This document shows, one piece after another, positions 1 through 10,576 of a stretch of 64,000 nucleotides of DNA. Position 1 is the stretch's first letter; every line of letters begins with the position of its first letter. Under the pieces are notes generated by a model, which made no database searches, had not been told where the DNA came from, and was given only the letters and a program-made list of their open reading frames with translations. The DNA lies in assembly GCF_000725495.1 (NCBI RefSeq), contig NZ_JNZD01000006.1, positions 124,001 through 188,000 of the forward strand, given 5' to 3'. The DNA is from Streptomyces aureus. GTDB taxonomy: Bacteria > Actinomycetota > Actinomycetes > Streptomycetales > Streptomycetaceae. Both the position numbers and the translations under genes were made by a program.

Positions 1-86
1 GGCTGTGCGCCCAGGACCTCACCGGCGCCCGCCTCCCCGCGGACTTCACGGACCTGCGCTACCAGGGGTGCGACGACGAACGGTGA
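1..86 (+). CDS. 3' end of a truncated upstream gene
   Basis: An open frame enters from the left edge and stops with TGA at 84-86. It encodes about 27 C-terminal residues ending in RYQGCDDER. Codon use is typical of this genome. Too little is visible to name the product. A strong hairpin follows at 116-143, and the next gene on the strand begins at 216, so this looks like the real end of a transcription unit. The position beside a LacI regulator and cellulases makes an enzyme of sugar or polysaccharide metabolism possible, but that is only context. Confidence 0.5.
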   Translation, partial: LCAQDLTGARLPADFTDLRYQGCDDER

Positions 87-115
87 GCACGAGCGGGCCT
101 TGGTGCCCGACGCAC

Positions 116-143
116 GGGGGCCGGGTCGTCCGGCGCGGCCCCC
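116..143 (+). terminator. GC-rich hairpin after the truncated gene
   Basis: A 7-bp perfect stem (GGGGGCC / GGCCCCC) with a 14-nt loop lies 30 bp downstream of the stop at 84-86. There is no T-tract, which is usual for actinomycete terminators. It fits termination before the LacI gene. Confidence 0.45.
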
Positions 144-215
144 GCCTTAGGCTGACCGGCAGGGGACGGGTCGCGCGGGCCGCGCGGCCGGACGCGGAAG
201 GGGCACACAGGGCGC

Positions 216-1250
216 ATGAGCAGTCAGCCGGGGGCCAAGGTGACGATCGGAACCATCGCCGCCGAGGCCGGTGTCTCCACCGCCACCGTCTCGAAGGTCC
301 TCAACGGGCGCAGCGACGTGTCGGCCGCCACCCGTGAACGCGTCCAGGAGATCGTGGCGCGACGTCACTACCAGCGGCGCGGCGGCCGTCGCCGCGGTGG
401 CATCGTCGACCTCGTCCTGAACGAACTCGACAGCCTGTGGTCCATCGAGATCATCCGGGGCGCCGAGGAGACCCTGAGGGCCGCGGGCGTCAGCATGGTC
501 CTCTCCGCCGCGCACGGGAGCGGCGCGGGCACCAGCGCCTGGCTGGAGCAGCTGACCGCGCGCAGGTCGGACGGCGCCGTCCTCGTGGTCTCCGACCTCA
601 ACCTGCGCCAGCGTACGAAACTGACGTCGCTCGGGGTGCCGTTCGTCCTCGTCGACCCGGTGGGCACGGTGGAGGCCGGTGTGCCCACCATCGGTGCCAC
701 CAACTGGGCCGGTGCCGTCGCGGCCACCGAGCATCTGATCGGGCTCGGCCACCGACGGATCGCCCATCTCGCGGGCCCCCGGCAGCTGTTGTGCAGCAGG
801 GCCCGTGCCGACGGCTTCCGCGCCGCCATGGAGGCCGCCGAACTCGACCTGCCGGAGGGGCAGGTGCGGTACGGGGAGTTCACCGACGCCTCGGGGCGCG
901 CCGAGACCGACGCCCTGCTCGACGAGGCCGAGCGCACCGGACAGCCGCTGCCCACCGCTCTGTTCGCGGCCAGCGACCTCCAGGCCTTCGGCGCCTACAC
1001 GGCGCTGCGGGCACGAGGGCTGCGCGTTCCGCACGACATCAGCGTCGTCGGCTTCGACGACGTCCCGATCGCCCGGTGGAGCGACCCGGCCCTGACCACC
1101 GTCCGCCAGCCGTTGCAGGCCATGGCCGCCATGGCGGCCCGGACCCTGCTGCGGCTGATCGACGGGGAGGACGTCGACCTGCCGCGGGTCGAACTCGCCA
1201 CACAGCTCGTCATCCGCGACAGCTGCGCCGCACCACGTTGGGAGGACTGA
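216..1250 (+). CDS. LacI-family transcriptional regulator
   Basis: This 344-residue protein has the full LacI layout. An N-terminal helix-turn-helix spans about residues 9-35 (IAAEAGVSTATVSKVLNG), followed by a hinge and a periplasmic-binding-protein-like sensor domain ending in the usual family motif VVGFDDVPIARWSDPALTTVRQP. Such proteins repress sugar-utilisation genes and are released by a small sugar. The ATG at 216 follows a purine-rich GGAAGGGG stretch. The gene converges with the GH6 cellulase. It is a candidate regulator of that block, but the two operators between the cellulases match the CebR consensus. Its recognition helix does not look like CebR as I recall it, so it may have other targets. 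The family call is firm; the ligand and regulon are unknown. Confidence 0.9.
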   Translation: MSSQPGAKVTIGTIAAEAGVSTATVSKVLNGRSDVSAATRERVQEIVARRHYQRRGGRRRGGIVDLVLNELDSLWSIEIIRGAEETLRAAGVSMVLSAAHGSGAGTSAWLEQLTARRSDGAVLVVSDLNLRQRTKLTSLGVPFVLVDPVGTVEAGVPTIGATNWAGAVAATEHLIGLGHRRIAHLAGPRQLLCSRARADGFRAAMEAAELDLPEGQVRYGEFTDASGRAETDALLDEAERTGQPLPTALFAASDLQAFGAYTALRARGLRVPHDISVVGFDDVPIARWSDPALTTVRQPLQAMAAMAARTLLRLIDGEDVDLPRVELATQLVIRDSCAAPRWED

Positions 1251-1276
1251 GCGGACGCGTCCAGCACAGGCGGCGT

Positions 1277-1304
1277 GGGGCCGGGGCGTCGCCGCCCCGG
1301 CCCC
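1277..1304. terminator. Bidirectional terminator between convergent genes
   Basis: A perfect 12-bp inverted repeat (GGGGCCGGGGCG / CGCCCCGGCCCC) with a 4-nt loop sits in the 73-bp gap between the LacI stop and the GH6 stop. It is placed to end transcription from both sides. Confidence 0.75.
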
Positions 1305-1323
1305 CTGTGCGTTGCCGTCCGGT

Positions 1324-3456
1324 CTACGGCTCGGTGCCCCAGACCAGGGTGCCCGACACGTAGACGGTCACCTTGGCCGCGTCGGCGTAGGAGGTGCCGG
1401 CGCCGCGGCTGTAGTCGTCGGCCTCGTTGAAGTTCGACCAGTCCGACTTGGCCATGCGGAGCTGAAGGTCACCGCTGTCCGCCCCGGCCGCCAGGGAACC
1501 GGAGTTGAAGCCCACCTCCAGGTAGTGGTCCGCGCCCGTACGGCTCGGGGACACGGCGCCCACCGAGGTCTTCACCGTGGAGCAGCCGAGCTGCGCCCAG
1601 TCGCAGAAGGTCTGGTAGCCGGCGGAGGAGTCCCCGGTGAACCAGTAGCGGATGGTCACCTTGGACAGGTCGGCCGCGGCGGTACCGCCGTTGACCAGCT
1701 TGAGGCCGGGCTTGACCTGGTTGTCGGTGGTGGAGGAGTCGTTGTTCTTGTACTGGACCTTGAGACCCGTCGACCCTCCTCCTCCGCTGGACGCCTTGGT
1801 GGTGGCGGACACCGCCGTGGAGGCGGCCGAGACGTTGCCGGCGGCGTCCTTGGCCTTGACGGTGTAGCTGTACGTGGTGGAGGCGGCGAGCCCGCTGTCC
1901 GTGTAGGACGTACCGGTGGCGCTGCCGACCTTGGTGCCGTCGCGGTAGACGTCATACCCCGTGACGGCGGTGTTGTCCGTGGACGCGGTCCAGCTCAGCG
2001 CGACACTGCTGCTCGTCGTGGAGCCGACCGTGAGACCGCCGGGAACGGTGGGGGCCTGCGTGTCGCTTCCGCCGCCGCCACCCGATCCGCTCAGCGGCGG
2101 GTTGGCGTTGGCGAGCAGCTGACGGAACTGCGCGGAGAACCAGTGCCCGGCGAGCGGGGAGTTGGGCAGCGCTCCGGTGAGGTTGTTCCCGTTGCGTCCG
2201 TTCCCGGTGTACGTGGGGTCGCACATCCGGTCGAAGCCCTTGCCCTCGTCGTTGTCGACGGCTTGGCTGGCGCCGTCCGACTCACCCGGAGGCTTCGCCC
2301 ACACGTAGGCGTCGATTCCGGTGTCGGGTGCGGTCGCCGGGCGTTCGCCGATGCCGGCCCCGCTCTGGTTGCACCAGTTTCCGGCGTGGATGCGGCGGTC
2401 GATGCGGCCGCCGTCCACATAGGCGTCGACGCTGGTCGTCGGGCCGGGGCCGGTGGGCCGGGCCGAACCGCCCCAGCCGTTGCGCGAGGTGTCGATCAGC
2501 ATGCCGATGCCGGAGTCGAAGCCCTGGGCGACGAGCGCGGTGCGCAGGCCCTGGGCGTACGAGCTCTCGTCGTCGTACTGGTTCCAGTCGATCCACTTCG
2601 ACTGCCGCACCGTCTGGCCGTTCACCGTGTCCGTCACCTTCACGTACGGCTCTTTGGTGGCGGAGTAGTTGGCGGTGTTGACGATGAAGCCCGTCACGTC
2701 GTTCACGGTGGCGCCGCTGGTGGTGGCCGCCTTCTTGAACTCCTGGGCCGCCGGGGTGAGGTTGCTGTCCCAGCCGAGCCAGCCGTGGTGGCCCGCGTCG
2801 ATGTAGTTGTAGGTGTTGGGCAGCGCCCCGAGCGTGTGGAGGGCGTAGCCGACGCCCTTCTCGTAGTTGCCGTTCGCCTTCATCGTGGCGCACTGGGTCG
2901 TGGAGCCGGCGGTGCCGCCCGCGTTGGTCACGAGGTTGGGCAGCGAGTCGGGCTCGATGAGGTTGACGATCCGCAGGCTCGCGTAGGCGGGGTCGGCGAG
3001 GATCGCTGCGATCGGGTCGATGTAGCTGCTCTGGTAGGTGGCCAGGTCGTCGGCACCGAGTTCGCCGTTGGAGGCGAGGGCGGCGCAGTCCCGGCCGGGC
3101 AGGTCGTAGATGACCAGCTGGACGAGGTTGGCGCCCTGGGCCTTGGCCGCGTCGAGGTGGGCCTTCAGACCCCGGGCGTCGGCGGTGCCCTGGATCGCGG
3201 CCATCCGGTCGAGCCAGACGAAGGTGGGCTGGTCCGAGATGGCCGAACCGCCCGGCTCGGCCGCGGCCTTGGCCGACCAGTCGGGGTTCACGTACGCCTT
3301 GGCACCGACATAGGGATTGTCGAGCTTGGCGGCCGCGCTCGCGGTGGTCGGGAGGGCGGTTATGGACAGGGCGCCGAGCAGGGCGCCGACGGCCAGAGCG
3401 GCGGTCCGCTTCGGTCCGCCTCGGCGCACGGTGGGATCGGGTCTACGGGAAGGCAT
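1324..3456 (-). CDS. Secreted GH6 cellulase (GH6-FN3-CBM3)
   Basis: A 710-residue secreted cellulase that would cleave beta-1,4-glucan, probably as a cellobiohydrolase or endoglucanase of family GH6. Residues 1-42 are a signal peptide (basic N-region, hydrophobic core, TASAAA). The catalytic domain carries both family signatures: VIYDLPGRDC at 115-124 and LIEPDSLPN at 166-174. Their aspartates (D123, D170) match the known catalytic pair, with D170 the proton donor. After a Gly/Ser linker come a fibronectin type III domain (about 465-554) and a family 3 cellulose-binding module (about 563-710). The open frame runs further upstream, but the ATG at 3456 has AGGAG 7 nt before it and starts a proper signal peptide. 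A CebR-type operator lies about 280 bp upstream, so cello-oligosaccharide induction is likely. Confidence 0.92.
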   Translation of the reverse strand: MPSRRPDPTVRRGGPKRTAALAVGALLGALSITALPTTASAAAKLDNPYVGAKAYVNPDWSAKAAAEPGGSAISDQPTFVWLDRMAAIQGTADARGLKAHLDAAKAQGANLVQLVIYDLPGRDCAALASNGELGADDLATYQSSYIDPIAAILADPAYASLRIVNLIEPDSLPNLVTNAGGTAGSTTQCATMKANGNYEKGVGYALHTLGALPNTYNYIDAGHHGWLGWDSNLTPAAQEFKKAATTSGATVNDVTGFIVNTANYSATKEPYVKVTDTVNGQTVRQSKWIDWNQYDDESSYAQGLRTALVAQGFDSGIGMLIDTSRNGWGGSARPTGPGPTTSVDAYVDGGRIDRRIHAGNWCNQSGAGIGERPATAPDTGIDAYVWAKPPGESDGASQAVDNDEGKGFDRMCDPTYTGNGRNGNNLTGALPNSPLAGHWFSAQFRQLLANANPPLSGSGGGGGSDTQAPTVPGGLTVGSTTSSSVALSWTASTDNTAVTGYDVYRDGTKVGSATGTSYTDSGLAASTTYSYTVKAKDAAGNVSAASTAVSATTKASSGGGGSTGLKVQYKNNDSSTTDNQVKPGLKLVNGGTAAADLSKVTIRYWFTGDSSAGYQTFCDWAQLGCSTVKTSVGAVSPSRTGADHYLEVGFNSGSLAAGADSGDLQLRMAKSDWSNFNEADDYSRGAGTSYADAAKVTVYVSGTLVWGTEP

Positions 3457-3734
3457 CGGCCATCTCCTGGGGAGAGCAGGCGAGTACGGGCGGTGTGCGG
3501 GTGCGCAGGCGGCCGTCCGGTGTGCCACGGCAGGGCACACCGGAGGGAAGCCCGCCGGACGGGCGTCGCGTTCAGGCATGCCGGAGGTGCGACCGCATGC
3601 GTCGCGCGACGTGGAGCTGGGGTCGCCGGGCGCGAGCGTGCTGCGGCGTCGTCCGGACATGGATCCGGACTTCTCGCCGCCTCGTGCGGACGGTGACCGG
3701 TCACCGAGGTGACGGCGGGACAGGGCAACTGCGG

Positions 3735-3748
3735 TGGGAGCGCTCCCA
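3735..3748. promoter_or_regulatory. CebR-type operator, GH6 side
   Basis: TGGGAGCGCTCCCA is a perfect 14-bp palindrome identical to the known CebR consensus that controls cellulose and cello-oligosaccharide genes in Streptomyces. It lies immediately downstream of the proposed -10 of the minus-strand GH6 gene, a good position for repression. Confidence 0.85.
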
Positions 3749-3777
3749 AACTGCGGCGTTCGGAGTGTGAATGTCAA
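3749..3777 (-). promoter_or_regulatory. Putative promoter of the GH6 gene
   Basis: Read on the minus strand, a perfect -35 TTGACA (3777-3772) is followed after 17 bp by GCAGTT (3754-3749), a weak -10. The CebR-type operator abuts it. Transcription from here would leave a 5' leader of roughly 285 nt before the ATG at 3456. The -35 and operator are clear; the -10 is inferred from spacing. Confidence 0.45.
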
Positions 3778-3943
3778 CACCCGTGCACGGAGTGTATTTC
3801 TGACGGCACATCACCCGATGACTTCAACGCATGGACCCACCGCGGCCCCACGCGTGCGGACCGGGCGGCGAGACACGGAGGACTCCGGAGAGATCCCCGG
3901 CGGCATCCGGCGAAGAAGCCGGGGGCAGGGCGAAACCCTCCTT

Positions 3944-3967
3944 GGCCAGAAGGGCATGGTTCTGGCC
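3944..3967. repeat. 8-bp inverted repeat between the cellulases
   Basis: GGCCAGAA, an 8-nt spacer, then TTCTGGCC form a perfect dyad about 200 bp from each CebR-type box, in the middle of the 745-bp divergent region. It could be a second operator or a transcript hairpin. No other gene is credible in this region. Confidence 0.35.
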
Positions 3968-4141
3968 GAAACAGCGTGCACCCGTGGCCGACAAGGCTCG
4001 AAGGAACGCGATCCCCGCGCGAGGTATTGACGCGAACACGCTTAGTGGCTTCCATGTGCGCAGTCCGGCTTCGACGAGCCGGCCGCCGGGAGCGGGACAC
4101 TCCCGGCGGTCCGCGGGAGCCGCCATGCCGGATGCCCATGA

Positions 4142-6022
<1,881 letters not shown>

Positions 6023-6148
6023 GGAAACCGTCCGGGCCGGCCGGGAAAACCGACCGGGCCGGACCGCGGGCCGCCGCCGCACGGGGCGGCGCCCGTACCG
6101 GCAGGACAGGAGCCACCTCCGCACGGATGGGCTCCCATCCCTGCAGCA

Positions 6149-6220
6149 CCCCGTCCGCCTCCGAACGGGGCGGCGGACGGGGTCCGTCGTGGCCGGAGCT
6201 CACGAACTCCGGCCACGACG
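6149..6220. terminator. Double hairpin terminator between convergent genes
   Basis: Two perfect hairpins stand back to back. The first is an 11-bp stem at 6149-6159/6172-6182. The second is a 14-bp stem at 6185-6198/6207-6220 with an 8-nt loop. They fill the gap between the GH5 stop (6022) and the convergent nuclease-like gene stop (6235), so they can serve both strands. Confidence 0.7.
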
Positions 6221-6234
6221 TCGGGACGTGACGG

Positions 6235-7680
6235 TCAGAACGTGACGGTCGCGTGGATGAGGCGGTGGTCCGAGAGGCCGGGGTCCACGACCTCGCAGCC
6301 GTAGGCCGGGCCGGCCGGGCCGAAGATGTAGTCGATCTTATTGTTCCCGTCGGTCGGAGCCCCCGTGTGCGGGGCGTCGGGGCCGGACTGACCGCATTCC
6401 TGACGGGAGGTGTAGAGGGGCGACAGCAAGGAGACGTCTCCGGTGGTCGTGTTCAGGTCCCCGCCGTAGAAGGGCGTGTAGCCGGCCGGGAATCCGTCCA
6501 CGACGGCCCGGAACTGCTCGGCCTGCTGTCGGCGGGCCGTGCCGTCGGGGTCGTCGCCCTGCTGCACGCCGTCGACGAAGTAGGAGCCGCTGCTGAAGTG
6601 GGCGTTGCAGTAGACCGCCCCGTCGTCGGGAAGTGCCGCGCACAGGGCCGGCCGCTGCTCCTTGCGATCGGGCGAGGTGAGCGTGTACCCGCGGTACCAG
6701 GTGTTGGTGTCCTTGACCGCGAGGGCGATTCCGAACGCGCCCCGGTCGGTGCCGTCACTGTCCATGCAGTTCTTCTGGGCCTTCAGGGACGGGTCCACTG
6801 GGCGCCCCGCCGTGTAGTCGATCACCTGGTAGTAGGTGGGGGCGAACCGCACGTCCCAGCCCCCGCCGAGGCGGCTCTCCAGCTGGAGTTCGAGCGGCTT
6901 CACGGCCTTCTCGCAGATCTCCTGGAAGAAGACGGCCTCGGGCCGGTGGTTCAGGGAGCCGGCCAGGCCGGCGGCGACCTGGTCCCCGACCGTCTCACCG
7001 GACGCGAACTTGAGCTTGCACTCGGCGCTCTTGTTGTTGTTCGCGCACACGTTCCACGAGGCGATGTCGTGCCGGCCGGAAGCCGTCGCCGTCGGGACCG
7101 GCGGGTCGGTCGTGGCACCCGTGCCGCCGACCGGCTCGAAGGTGAAACGCTCCCAGCTTCCGACGGAGGTCGCGTAGGGGCGCAGCAGCCCGGCATCGTC
7201 CCCGGTGGCGTTGAAGCGGGCCGAGATGAAGAGGTCCGGGTTCGCGGCGGACTTCAGGGCGTATTCGTTTCCGCCCTGCGGGACGACGTAGAACCGTTCC
7301 CAGGAACCGGTGTTGGTTCCGCGGGCCCGCAGCATCCCTGCCTGGACGCCGGTGTAGCCGGCCTCCGAGGTCACGTACAGGCCGTTCTCCTCGTTGCGCA
7401 GGGAGACCGTCGTGCCGTAGCCGACCGAGTCGATGTTGTCGGTGTGGAGGGTGAACGTCTCGAGGCTGGTCCTCGACGTCGAGACCGCCCTGATTTTGCC
7501 CTTCTGGTCGCCGGAGTCGTTCACCTCCGTGGTCACGTACTTCCCGTTGACCTTGAGGGCCCAGCGCTGGCCGGTGGACGACGCGGGTGCCGAGGCGGCG
7601 AGCGCGGGCGTGGCGGGCAGGACCACCAGGCCGGCGAGGGCGGCGAACACCGCTGTGAGGAGCAGGAGGATTCTTCGCAT
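6235..7680 (-). CDS. Secreted DNase I-like (EEP) protein with N-terminal beta-trefoil-like domain
   Basis: A 481-residue exported protein of the endonuclease/exonuclease/phosphatase superfamily, which cuts phosphodiester bonds in nucleic acid or phospholipid. Residues 1-28 are a signal peptide (MRRILLLLTAVFAALAG...ALAA). Residues about 30-175 contain repeats such as SWERFYVVPQGGNEYALKS, typical of a fascin/ricin-like beta-trefoil that may bind glycans. The C-terminal domain starts near ASWNVCANN and has the family motifs QE, GGDLNT and the terminal SDHRLI with the catalytic Asp-His. Several cysteines fit an extracellular protein. The frame opens earlier, but the ATG at 7680 has AAGGAA in front and starts the signal peptide. 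Substrate unknown; an extracellular nuclease is the simplest reading. Confidence 0.8.
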   Translation of the reverse strand: MRRILLLLTAVFAALAGLVVLPATPALAASAPASSTGQRWALKVNGKYVTTEVNDSGDQKGKIRAVSTSRTSLETFTLHTDNIDSVGYGTTVSLRNEENGLYVTSEAGYTGVQAGMLRARGTNTGSWERFYVVPQGGNEYALKSAANPDLFISARFNATGDDAGLLRPYATSVGSWERFTFEPVGGTGATTDPPVPTATASGRHDIASWNVCANNNKSAECKLKFASGETVGDQVAAGLAGSLNHRPEAVFFQEICEKAVKPLELQLESRLGGGWDVRFAPTYYQVIDYTAGRPVDPSLKAQKNCMDSDGTDRGAFGIALAVKDTNTWYRGYTLTSPDRKEQRPALCAALPDDGAVYCNAHFSSGSYFVDGVQQGDDPDGTARRQQAEQFRAVVDGFPAGYTPFYGGDLNTTTGDVSLLSPLYTSRQECGQSGPDAPHTGAPTDGNNKIDYIFGPAGPAYGCEVVDPGLSDHRLIHATVTF

Positions 7681-7970
7681 GTTTCCTTGTTTCGACGACG
7701 ACTTGGGCGGTGCCCGATCACCGCGGCCGGGGGACGCGGTCCGTCCCGCGACAAGTGCGAGGCGTAGGGCGACCGACGGGGATCGGGAGGTCCACCGCGT
7801 CAGACGTGGTTCGGCGCCGCACGGTTGTACGGAGGGACCGCCAGAAAGGATCTTCGTTGTCCACCGCTCGCTCACGACGGCCGGAGCACCTTGGCTTGAT
7901 TCAACTGCGTTGTCTACGAGGTCGGTTCAGCTGATCCATTACGCTCACGAGCACATCGGGGGAGGACAGA

Positions 7971-8927
7971 ATGGACACTGCGCCGGCAGAACCGGCGGCC
8001 GTGGCACGGTCGCGGCACGCGAAGCGCGCGGCGCGGGCTGCCGGAGTCGGACTCGCGGCTGCGGCCTGTTCCCTGCTCGCGACGTGGCTGCTGCTGGACT
8101 CCAGCGCCTGCCGGAACGCCCCGGAGTACGGCTGCTTCGTCTACGTCCTCGCGTGGTCCTACGTCCTGCCCTTCCTCGTCTTCCTGTTCACCTGGCCCGC
8201 CCTGCGCCTCGTCAACGTCCGGCCGGCCTGGCTCACCGCTCTGCTCGGCACCGGCATCGCCTGGTACCTGGCCCGGAACATCACAACGCTGCAGTGGCTC
8301 CCGGGCGGCACGCAGTACCTCCAACCCGCCCTGCCTGTCGCGGTGTTCGCCCTCGCCGCCTGGTTCACCCAGTCCCGGAGACCGCTGTGGTCGCGAGGGG
8401 CCGTGGCCCTCGCCCTGGTCCTGCTGATGCCGCTCGACTCGTTCGCCACCACGCGGCACGATCACAGCCGCCAGGACGCGGAGCTGACCGCCGTGCGTGT
8501 CCCCCTGCTCGGCCCTCGCGTGCCCACGGGCTACCACCTCGACGGCGTCGGCGCGCAGAAATCGGCGGCCGATGACGACCGCACCTTCTACTACCGGATC
8601 ACGCCCGACGACCTCAGTGGCGAGGACACCATGGACGACCTCAAACGAGAGATCCAGGTGACCGTCGGCCCCGTGCAGCCGGGCTTCACCCCGCCCTCCC
8701 ACTGCGCCGCGCTCACGAGCGTCTACCCGGTGCCCTCCCCCGCCTGCACACCGGTGGCTCCCGGCGTGTGGCGGTGGTCGAGGTACGACTACGTCGAGTA
8801 CTTCACCCGGGTCGGGGACACGGTCGCGGTCGTCCAGGCCAGGACTCCGCCGGTCGGCGAGGGTCTCCTGCGCAGGCTCGCCGGCAGCATGCGCGTGCGC
8901 TCACCGTCGTATTTCACGGGTGGCTGA
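7971..8927 (+). CDS. Multi-pass membrane protein with soluble C-terminal domain
   Basis: A 318-residue protein I do not recognise. The first half has about four hydrophobic spans (around residues 22-42, 58-78, 86-105 and 115-150). They are followed by a hydrophilic C-terminal half rich in charged residues, with three cysteines that may lie outside the cell. The ATG at 7971 has a strong GGGGGAGGAC site. It is divergent from the secreted nuclease-like gene, with 290 bp between them, and convergent with the gas vesicle gene. Role unknown. Confidence 0.7.
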   Translation: MDTAPAEPAAVARSRHAKRAARAAGVGLAAAACSLLATWLLLDSSACRNAPEYGCFVYVLAWSYVLPFLVFLFTWPALRLVNVRPAWLTALLGTGIAWYLARNITTLQWLPGGTQYLQPALPVAVFALAAWFTQSRRPLWSRGAVALALVLLMPLDSFATTRHDHSRQDAELTAVRVPLLGPRVPTGYHLDGVGAQKSAADDDRTFYYRITPDDLSGEDTMDDLKREIQVTVGPVQPGFTPPSHCAALTSVYPVPSPACTPVAPGVWRWSRYDYVEYFTRVGDTVAVVQARTPPVGEGLLRRLAGSMRVRSPSYFTGG

Positions 8928-8986
8928 GCGGCTTGCCCGAAGGGTGGGCCGGAGCCACTTGTCCGCCGGTGATCGCCGAACGGGAT

Positions 8987-9415
8987 TCAGTCGCGCCGGG
9001 TGGAGCGCCTGGCCGGTCTCCGTCGTGGTTCGGCCTTGCTCTCGTCGCCCTCCTGGCCCGTGACGTCACGGATCGTCTCGGTGACCGCCTCGACGGCACC
9101 GCTGAGCGCGCCCTTGGACTTGCCGCGCGCCGCCGATTCCACACTGTCGCCGACGAGGTCGGTCAGCTTCGCCGGTGCCTTCCGGCCGGATTCCAGGTCG
9201 AGCCGGTTGCACGCCTCGGCGAAGCGCAAGTACGTGTCGACGCTCGCCACGACGATCCGGATGTCGATCTTCAGGATCTCGATGCCCACGAGGGACACGC
9301 GGATGAAGACGTCGATCACGAGACCGCGGTCGAGGATGAGTTCCAGAACGTCGTAGAGACTGCTGGATCCGCCACCCCGGGCGACCCCGGCACCACTCTG
9401 CGGCACCATGGTCAT
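8987..9415 (-). CDS. Gas vesicle structural protein, GvpA/GvpJ family
   Basis: A 142-residue protein whose core (about residues 17-70) is the highly conserved gas vesicle shell fold, including [16 protein letters not shown] and [19 protein letters not shown]. In bacteria with gas vesicles this protein forms the ribbed wall. The variable, charged C-terminal tail (KSKGALSG and Arg-rich end) is typical of Streptomyces homologues, whose gvp clusters have not, to my knowledge, been tied to buoyancy. The ATG at 9415 gives the usual MTxVP N-terminus with GGGAGG just upstream; a second ATG at 9409 is possible. No other gvp gene (gvpF, L, N, O, K) lies nearby, which is unusual. Confidence 0.88.
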   Translation of the reverse strand: MTMVPQSGAGVARGGGSSSLYDVLELILDRGLVIDVFIRVSLVGIEILKIDIRIVVASVDTYLRFAEACNRLDLESGRKAPAKLTDLVGDSVESAARGKSKGALSGAVEAVTETIRDVTGQEGDESKAEPRRRPARRSTRRD

Positions 9416-9699
9416 GGTGCCTCCCTTCACCGGCTGTGACCTCTCGGCGCCGGTCGTTTCGTGCACGCCTCTACAGGCGCTCCGCCTTCCGAAGCCACCA
9501 GGTCACCCTTCCTCTCCAGGGGTGCCCGTCAGCCCGCGGTGGCACCGGGCACGCGCTGCAGCCCCCGAGAACCACCGGATCCGCAGCTCAACCGGGTTCC
9601 GGGGCATTGACCGCACGTGGCGTTTCCGTAGGTTCGTACAGTGGGATCCCTCGCTCCTCCCGAGGCCACCACGGCCCCTGCCGGGACATGACCGGTGCC

Positions 9700-10296
9700 T
9701 CAGTTCGGCCAGGGCAGGACGGTGAGCTCCGGCCACTCGCTCTTCCAACGGGCCGCCTTGGTCTCGTAGACCTCTCGTGGGGCGAGGACCGGGTTGGGTC
9801 GTACGACGAGGTTGAACACGTCGGAGAGTCCGTGGGGCGCGTAGACGCGCCAGCCGCCGTCGGGCGCCAGCCGGACACCCAGACAGCACGTCGTCGCGGC
9901 GAAGCGGTCGATCGCGGCTTCCGTGGACGTGTGCGGCGGACACGGCACGCCGAACTTCTGCTCGTACCAGAGGTGGACGCGCGCTTCGTTGCGGATCTCC
10001 ACTTCGGCCGGCAGGTCGGCGAACACGGCCCGGCCTGCCTTGATCACGGCGTCCTCGGCGTCCCAGGAGAGATCGCCGTCGTCGAAGTAGAAGAGGTCGT
10101 AGTCCTTGATGGCGTTGGCCGCCGGTCTGCCGGTGGCCACGTTCCACACGGTCTGGAAGAGGCAGCCCGCCGTCACGTACCAGCCGGGCAAATCCAGCGT
10201 GGCCGCCCGGGCCATGACATCGGTGAGGATCTCGTTCTGCGAGAGCATGGATCGCAAGCCGTCGAGTTGCTCGCTGAGAGGAAGTCGGCCCAACAT
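9700..10296 (-). CDS. Nucleotidyltransferase-like protein (COG3575/DUF925 type)
   Basis: A 198-residue protein resembling the DUF925 family of predicted nucleotidyltransferases. Characteristic segments are WYVTAGCLFQTVWN near residue 39 and KDYDLFYFDDGDLSWDAED near 64, where the Asp-x-Asp-like pattern would bind metal and nucleotide. A third is the late segment GLSDVFNLVVRPNP. No partner gene is adjacent; the gas vesicle gene is 285 bp downstream on the same strand. Biochemical function in this family is not established, so the enzyme name is a fold-level prediction. Confidence 0.7.
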   Translation of the reverse strand: MLGRLPLSEQLDGLRSMLSQNEILTDVMARAATLDLPGWYVTAGCLFQTVWNVATGRPAANAIKDYDLFYFDDGDLSWDAEDAVIKAGRAVFADLPAEVEIRNEARVHLWYEQKFGVPCPPHTSTEAAIDRFAATTCCLGVRLAPDGGWRVYAPHGLSDVFNLVVRPNPVLAPREVYETKAARWKSEWPELTVLPWPN

Positions 10297-10576
10297 GTGC
10301 CCTGCCTATCACGATCGGCCGGCACGGCGGACAGCACCGACTCCGTTGCCTGCAAGGTGAATTGGTGGCCTGAGGGCTCCCGGAAAAGGGGCCGTGCGCG
10401 GGCTCGGCGGGACCGTGGCCGCATTCCGACGGCGGGGTGCGCACCCTCGGCCGGACGTCGCCGGAACGTCGCCCGGAAGCCAACCGAAGCCCTCGCCACA
10501 CCACCTCTGACCTGGCGTTTTCTGGAGATTCGCCTAACCTGAGGCGTGTTGACGGGCTCGGTCCGAGGGGGACATC

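Noticed and set aside
1312..3696. Long plus-strand open frame opposite the GH6 gene
   Set aside because: It is a mirror frame of a clear cellulase; the product is a Val/Gly/Arg-rich sequence with no motif.
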